A stretch of DNA of 64,000 nucleotides from an uncultured Collinsella sp. (GTDB taxonomy: Bacteria; Actinomycetota; Coriobacteriia; Coriobacteriales; Coriobacteriaceae), in assembly GCA_900541685.1 (NCBI GenBank), contig UQKM01000011.1, positions 12,064 to 76,063 of the forward strand, written 5' to 3'. Numbering within the stretch: position 1 is the first letter of the stretch; the number at the start of each line of letters is the position of its first letter. The notes under the pieces were generated by a model. That model saw only the letters and a list, made by a program, of their open reading frames with translations, made no database searches and was not told the origin of the DNA. Shown piece after piece: positions 59,260-64,000 of this stretch. Both the position numbers and the translations under genes were made by a program.

Positions 59260-59295
59260 ATAACGTTATAATACTTTATATAACTAACTATGCAA
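59260..59295 (-). promoter_or_regulatory. promoter with operator for deglycase copy 2
   Basis: On the minus strand TTGCAT (59290-59295) and TATTAT (59268-59273) are 16 bp apart. ATAACGTTAT (59260-59269, a perfect palindrome) overlaps the -10 and downstream edge, a repressor position. Confidence 0.7.
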
Positions 59296-60071
59296 GTATT
59301 ATTTTGGTTCTGGTCTTTCATCAAGCCCCTTAAAACAACAATCGGCGTTTTTGGACACAGCGTGCAAGTTCATTGAACGATTCAATATGCATCGACTCTA
59401 GTTAAATGACGTCTTATGCAAATACCTTTAATCCGCTTGGGACCGACAAATCTTTTGACTGTCCGCAGAAGCTTTCCCGGAATTCCCTATGGATAGACGC
59501 ACCGGCAATCGCTTCGTTATCCGGCTTATTGCGCATAGCCGGGGCATCTGGGAGAAAGCGAAATCTACCGCGTGGTCAACTAGCGTTTCATCGGAATCGA
59601 CCGCATCCGCGCCAAATGCATCCGCGCCAAATACTAAATCGCAATCGTTGAAACTCGTCCGATCATATGACGGCAATTTCTCGCCTTAAAAATGAGCACG
59701 AAATAAGGGGGCAGCTGTTTGCAACTTGCTTTATTCGTAAGTGTTTTTACTGAAAAAAACAATCACCAACCAAACAGCACTATTAATTGTTTGGCTCTTT
59801 GCTGTACAGCCATCTTTCGTATACGTCTCTCGTCTATCTCTTATCTCACGGTTGGAGACGAAAGGTGTGCGGGAGTGGATAATTGGACGGCATTTGGGCC
59901 TGCGACGGATTATTTCGTCCGAAAATCCACGCTCGTGCGGTGAACGCGCGGGGCCTTTGTCCAATCCGCTGGCATCGTCTCCAGTTCGTCGCAGAGCCGC
60001 CGCCCCATATGGGTATACTCTCGGGGATTCGACTCGATTCGCCCCCGTTGGGGCGTCAAAGGAGACTGCAT
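59296..60071. other. 776-bp gene-free spacer before the M16 gene
   Basis: No open frame with a ribosome site and family likeness was found on either strand. It contains a 15-bp direct repeat GCATCCGCGCCAAAT (59603-59617 and 59618-59632), an inverted pair CCAAACA / TGTTTGG (about 59770-59795) and a TATACT -10 candidate at 60014-60019 for the M16 gene. It may hold decayed sequence. Confidence 0.5.
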
Positions 60072-63000
60072 ATGTCCACTACCTCAACCGACCCGCGCGC
60101 CGCTGCCGCCGCGCTGCTGGTGCCCGGCACCACCTGCCACGGCTTTGCCGTCGAGCGCTGCGAGACCGTGCCCGAGCTCGACTCGGACGCCTATGTGCTG
60201 CGCCACACCGCCTCGGGCGCTCGCCTGCTGTACCTGGCATGCGATGACGAGAACAAGGCCTTTGCCATTGGCTTTAAGACGCCGCCGGCCGATTCCACCG
60301 GCGTGTTCCATATTCTTGAGCACTCGGTACTGTGCGGGTCGGCCAAGTTTCCCGTCAAGGAGCCGTTTGTCGACCTGATCAAGAGCTCCATGCAGACGTT
60401 TCTCAACGCCATGACCTACCCCGACAAGACCATCTACCCCGTTGCCACCACCAACGAGCAGGACCTGTACAACCTGATGGACGTGTACCTGGACGCGGTG
60501 TTCAACCCGGCCATCTATACCAAGCCCACCATTTTTGAGCAGGAGGGCTGGCACTACGAGCTGGACCTGCCGGAGAGCGCCGAGGGCGAAGGCGACAGCA
60601 GCTCCGCGAGCCTGTGCGAGGGCACGCTGCGCTATAACGGCGTGGTGTTCAACGAGATGAAGGGCGCGCTGTCCGACCCCATGAGCGTGCTGGACGATGC
60701 CGTCAACGCCGCGCTCTATCCCGACACCGCCTATGCGCACGAGAGCGGCGGCGACCCGCGCGCGATTCCCGCGCTCACCTACGAGCAGTTCCTGGACACG
60801 CACGCGCGTCACTACAATCCTTCCAACTCCTACATCACGCTCTACGGCGACCTGGACGTGGACCGCGCGCTGGCTTTTTTGGACGAGTGCTATCTGTCGC
60901 AGCCGAGTGCCGCGAGCCGCCGCATGGACGCCGCCGTCGCCGCCGGCGAGGACCCGTCCACGCTGGCACCCAATCCGCTGGACGTGCAGGCGCCCGTGAC
61001 CTGCGAGTATAAGCGCGTCGAGATGGCCACCACACCCGAGAACGCCCTGGTGGGCCTGGGCCTGGTGCTGGGCAGCGCGCTCGACCGCAAGCGCACGATC
61101 GCGGCGGATATCCTGTTTGAGGCACTGCTGGGCTCCAACGAAGCACCGGTTAAGAAGGCCATTCTGGCTGCCGGCCTGGGCGGCAACGTGGTGAGCTACA
61201 CCGCGGCCGAGAGCCTGCAGCCCTACGAGCTCATCATGCTGCAAAACGCGCAGCCCGGCGTGGCGCGCGAACTGCGTCGCGTGTTCCAGGACGCCTGCCG
61301 CGACCTGTGCGAGCACGGCGTTCCGCGCGAGCGCCTGGAGGCCATCATCAGCAGCAACGAATACGACCTGCGCCAGCGCGACTACGGTATCGCCGACGGC
61401 GTGGCCATTGCGTGCGACGCGCTGAGCACCTGGCTCTACGATGACGACGCCGCGACGCTGGCGCTCAAGTATGGCCCGGTGTACGAGGAGCTGCGCGGCG
61501 AGTTGGAAGGCAGCTACTTTGAGGACCTGCTGTGCGAGCTCGTGCTGGAGAACGACCACATGGCGCTGGTCGAGCTGGTGCCGGTGGATGCTGGTGCTGG
61601 CTCGGAGGGTGCCGAGGCCGCTGAGCTGGCAGCCAAGCGCGACGCCATGACCGATGCCGAGCTGGCCGACGTGGTCAAGCGCACGGCTGCGCTGCGTGCC
61701 GCGCAGGAGGCCGAGGACACGCCCGAGGACAAGGCCACGCTGCCGCGCCTGCGCGTGTCCGACATTGGCGAGGCGCGCCCCGAGCCGCCGCTGGTCGTAG
61801 ACACGACCGCGCCCATCCCCTGCCTGCGCCACGGCATCCCCACCAACCGCCTGGCCTATGCCATGCAGTATTTCGACCTGCGATGCATCACGTTTGAGGA
61901 CCTGCCCTACGTGACCCTGCTCTGCCGTCTACTCAAGCAGCTGCCCACACGCGAGCATTCGGCCGAGGAACTCGACAACCTGCTCGCCGGCAAGCTGGGC
62001 TTTTTGAGCTTTACGACCGAGGTCATGACGCAGCCCGACGTGGACGGCGTGCGCCCCTATCTGCTGGTGAGCGCCGGCGCCCTGTCCGAGAAGATCGACG
62101 CGCTGGCGAGCCTGCCGCGCGAGGTGTGGTCGAGTACGCTGCTGCTCGATGCCGACGCCGACCGCGTGCGCGACGTGCTCACGCAGATTCGCATTGGGCT
62201 TGAGCAGGGCTTTATCAACAACGGCCACTCGGCGGCGCTCGGTCGCGCGATGAGCTACAGCTCGCCTTCGGCCGTGGTGCGCGAGCAGCTCTCGGGCGTG
62301 GACTTCTACCTGTTCCTGCGCAATCTGCTCGAGCACTTTGACGAGCGACTGGACAATCTGCGCGCCAAGCTTGCCGAGCTGGCAGACCGCATCTTTGTGG
62401 CCGACGGCTGCCTGGCGAGCTTTACCGGCAGCGATGAGGACTTTAACGCGTACTGGGATGCCGCGGGCGACCTGGGGCTGGGTGCGGGCGATGGTGCCGG
62501 CCGCGACGCGCTCGCGGTGCCGGCGCCGCGCGACCGCCACGAGGCTTTCGTGATCCCCAGCGACATCTGCTTTGCCGCGCGTGCGTGCGATCCGCGTCGC
62601 CTGGGCATTGACGTGACAGGCACTTGGGCCGTGGCTGCCAACGCGCTCTCCTACGACTACCTGTGGAACGAGATCCGCGTGAAGGGCGGGGCGTACGGCT
62701 GCGGATTCCGCGCGGCAGGTGAGCGTCAGGCGGCGTTCTACACCTACCGCGACCCGGCGATCGATCCTTCGATTGAGCGCGTGGAGCGCGCGGGTGCATG
62801 GCTTGGCAGCTTTGAGCCCGATGAAGCCGCCTTTGAGGGCTTTATCGTGAGCTGCGTGAGCGGCATGGACGCGCCGGTGAAGCCGTACGCGCTCACCAAG
62901 CGCCGCAACACGACCTACCTGGCCGGGCTCGATCCGCATGCGCGCGAGGAGCGTCGCGCCCAGATGCTCGCCGCCACGCCCGGTGAGCTGCGCTCGCTTG

Positions 63001-63110
63001 GCGCCGACGTGACGCGCATCGCAGCCAAGTCGCCCACCTGCGTCTTTGGCGGTCGAGACGTCATCGCCAAGAGCAACGCCGGCTTTAACGTAGTCGACCT
63101 GCTGGGCTAA
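60072..63110 (+). CDS. M16C insulinase-type metallopeptidase (PreP/Cym1-like)
   Basis: A 1012-residue zinc peptidase with the inverted motif HILEH (His80, Glu83, His84) and two large M16 halves joined by an insert; the length fits the single-chain M16C (presequence protease) group. It degrades oligopeptides in a closed chamber. No signal peptide is seen. C-terminal half contains the VKGGAYGCGFR motif of the inactive domain. The ATG at 60072 follows AAAGGAGACT. The open frame runs further upstream but without support. The gene is followed by a REP-like palindrome. Confidence 0.93.
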   Translation: MSTTSTDPRAAAAALLVPGTTCHGFAVERCETVPELDSDAYVLRHTASGARLLYLACDDENKAFAIGFKTPPADSTGVFHILEHSVLCGSAKFPVKEPFVDLIKSSMQTFLNAMTYPDKTIYPVATTNEQDLYNLMDVYLDAVFNPAIYTKPTIFEQEGWHYELDLPESAEGEGDSSSASLCEGTLRYNGVVFNEMKGALSDPMSVLDDAVNAALYPDTAYAHESGGDPRAIPALTYEQFLDTHARHYNPSNSYITLYGDLDVDRALAFLDECYLSQPSAASRRMDAAVAAGEDPSTLAPNPLDVQAPVTCEYKRVEMATTPENALVGLGLVLGSALDRKRTIAADILFEALLGSNEAPVKKAILAAGLGGNVVSYTAAESLQPYELIMLQNAQPGVARELRRVFQDACRDLCEHGVPRERLEAIISSNEYDLRQRDYGIADGVAIACDALSTWLYDDDAATLALKYGPVYEELRGELEGSYFEDLLCELVLENDHMALVELVPVDAGAGSEGAEAAELAAKRDAMTDAELADVVKRTAALRAAQEAEDTPEDKATLPRLRVSDIGEARPEPPLVVDTTAPIPCLRHGIPTNRLAYAMQYFDLRCITFEDLPYVTLLCRLLKQLPTREHSAEELDNLLAGKLGFLSFTTEVMTQPDVDGVRPYLLVSAGALSEKIDALASLPREVWSSTLLLDADADRVRDVLTQIRIGLEQGFINNGHSAALGRAMSYSSPSAVVREQLSGVDFYLFLRNLLEHFDERLDNLRAKLAELADRIFVADGCLASFTGSDEDFNAYWDAAGDLGLGAGDGAGRDALAVPAPRDRHEAFVIPSDICFAARACDPRRLGIDVTGTWAVAANALSYDYLWNEIRVKGGAYGCGFRAAGERQAAFYTYRDPAIDPSIERVERAGAWLGSFEPDEAAFEGFIVSCVSGMDAPVKPYALTKRRNTTYLAGLDPHAREERRAQMLAATPGELRSLGADVTRIAAKSPTCVFGGRDVIAKSNAGFNVVDLLG

Positions 63111-63123
63111 CCACAACAAGCAA

Positions 63124-63160
63124 AACCACTACAAAGGGGACAGGCCCCTTTGTAGTGGTT
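63124..63160. repeat. REP-like perfect palindrome, copy 1
   Basis: AACCACTACAAAGGGG (63124-63139) and CCCCTTTGTAGTGGTT (63145-63160) form a perfect 16-bp stem with an ACAGG loop. A near-copy lies at 63860-63897. It lies 14 nt past the M16 gene. Confidence 0.85.
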
Positions 63161-63256
63161 CGAACACTTGTTCTATACGTACACATGTTCTATAGTATGG
63201 GTGATTGCATCGGATCTAAATTGCAACTAGAATATAGTTGCAGAATGTGAGGCGGG

Positions 63257-63520
63257 ATGACTCGAGCCGATAAACTCATCGCCCAACTGTTTAGCTGCCC
63301 TTCGACGTATCGGTATGCCGATTTTTTAAAAGTCATGGCCTCATATGGCTTTGAAATGGACAGCAAAGGCAAGACATCCGGATCGCGCATTCGCTTCTAC
63401 AGGCCCTCAGATGGCAGGATGTTCGTGATGCACGCGCCTCATCCATCTGACGAATTGACAGCGGGGACAATTCGAAACATCGTTCGATTTCTGCAGGATG
63501 TCGGAGGCAGTCATGAGTAA
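63257..63520 (+). CDS. hicA: HicA-family toxin
   Basis: An 87-residue HicA (YcfA-like) mRNA interferase. The segment GKTSGSRIRFYRPSDGRMF and MHAPHPSDEL fit the HicA subgroup with GSR instead of GSH; the His of PHP may be the catalytic one. It overlaps hicB by 8 nt, the usual toxin-antitoxin arrangement. The start ATG at 63257 follows GAGGCGGG. Confidence 0.85.
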   Translation: MTRADKLIAQLFSCPSTYRYADFLKVMASYGFEMDSKGKTSGSRIRFYRPSDGRMFVMHAPHPSDELTAGTIRNIVRFLQDVGGSHE

Positions 63521-63842
63521 CGTTTTGGCATACAAGGGCTATTTCGCCCCAGTCGAGTTCGATGCCGAGCAGCATGTACTAACAGGTATGGTCGCCGGCA
63601 TTAGGGACGCAATCGTATTTGAAGGCTCCACGGCTGAAGAAGTGGAGCAATGTTTCCACGACGCCGTCGACGATTACCTTGAGTTTTGTGCCGAAAAGGG
63701 CAAGGAACCAGAGCGGGCTTTTAAGGGCTCGTTCAATGTGAGAACAGGCTCCGAGCTTCACAAGCAGGCAGCACTGGCGGCGGCAAAGAAGGGCGAGTCA
63801 CTCAATAAGTTTGTGACCGAAGCAATCGCCGCGGCGTTATAG
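63513..63842 (+). CDS. hicB: HicB-family antitoxin
   Basis: A 109-residue antitoxin with an N-terminal HicB partial RNase-H-like fold (YFAPVEFDAEQHVLTGMVAGIRDAIVFEGSTAEEVEQCFHDAVDDYLEFC) and a C-terminal ribbon-helix-helix-like segment (AAKKGESLNKFVTEAIAAAL). It neutralises HicA and represses the pair. The ATG at 63513 has GGAGGCAGTC; an earlier in-frame ATG is weaker. Confidence 0.87.
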   Translation: MSNVLAYKGYFAPVEFDAEQHVLTGMVAGIRDAIVFEGSTAEEVEQCFHDAVDDYLEFCAEKGKEPERAFKGSFNVRTGSELHKQAALAAAKKGESLNKFVTEAIAAAL

Positions 63843-63859
63843 CGTTAACGCATGGGCCA

Positions 63860-63897
63860 AAACCACCACAAAGGGGACAGGCACCTTTGTGGTGGTT
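63860..63897. repeat. REP-like palindrome, copy 2
   Basis: AAACCACCACAAAGG (63860-63874) pairs with CCTTTGTGGTGGTTT (63883-63897). The loop GGACAGGCA keeps the GGGGACAGG core of copy 1. After it, CCTGTCCCTTTTT (about 63933-63945) is the reverse of the same core, so further partial copies may follow. Confidence 0.85.
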
Positions 63898-64000
63898 TCG
63901 ACATTTGCCCAAATAAAACCTGCCAAAATAAACCTGTCCCTTTTTGGGGCTCTTCGGGGGTTTGTGTGGGTTAGCCGCCCGGTAAAAGTGCCCGCCTAGC

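Noticed and set aside
59428..59676. 82-codon leftward open frame
   Set aside because: It depends on a 15-bp direct repeat for length and has no ribosome site or similarity.

Overview
This is a GC-rich bacterial window with short spacers and long strings of co-directional, often overlapping genes, mostly on the minus strand. The gene content (Tad pilus locus, nickel ECF transporter, mannose-family PTS with sugar-isomerase-fold enzymes, many SipW-type secreted proteins) and the Pro/Ala/Asp-rich proteins suggest a gut Coriobacteriia species, most likely Collinsella. That assignment is from memory of family content, not from a search.

Layout. 1-7343 (minus): a Tad/Flp type IVb pilus operon in the order cpaB, tadZ, tadA, tadB, tadC, flp pilin, anchored unknown protein, second small pilin, tadE and a tadE/G-like gene that runs off the left edge. 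7596-27484: housekeeping genes: rsgA, a Ca2+-type P-ATPase, pyk, a PLC-fold protein, a nickel/cobalt ECF transporter (nikMN-cbiQ-cbiO) behind a NikR-type operator, pheS-pheT behind a T-box, an M32 carboxypeptidase, glmM and a DUF4012 surface protein. A DMT exporter follows at 27628-28650.

28776-37819 is the most unusual part. It is an eight-gene minus-strand operon with four small secreted proteins carrying SipW-type signal peptides (TYAWF-like motif), two ER/SipW-type signal peptidases, a membrane-anchored McrB-like AAA+ ATPase and a DUF2357-like protein in which a long Ala-rich coiled coil stands where a nuclease would be expected. Two more SipW-type proteins (43733-45557), an anchored relative (46515-47714) and a PilZ protein (47720-48385) continue the theme. 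Between the two parts lies an insertion-like block: tRNA-Val, a 180-bp snapback element, an AbiEi/DUF559-like gene, a DUF5710 zinc protein, an AAA_14/DUF4143 ATPase behind five 23-bp palindromic repeats, a zinc-ribbon protein and an HNH endonuclease.

48775-59217 is a carbohydrate/Amadori-product region. It has two mannose-family PTS sets (one complete A-B-C-D, one C-D only), three SIS-domain FrlB/GfrF-like deglycases, a FrlD-like kinase and two GntR/UTRA regulators. Two of the deglycase genes, 6.7 kb apart, differ by one base in 1035, and the identity stops exactly at the start and stop codons. The likely logic is PTS uptake and phosphorylation of fructoselysine-type compounds, deglycation to glucose-6-phosphate plus amino acid, and control by the GntR pair through TATAACGTTCTA-like sites.

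60072-64000: a large M16C peptidase, a HicAB toxin-antitoxin pair and two REP-like palindromes. Several spacers hold structured or repeated DNA not explained by genes, reported separately.
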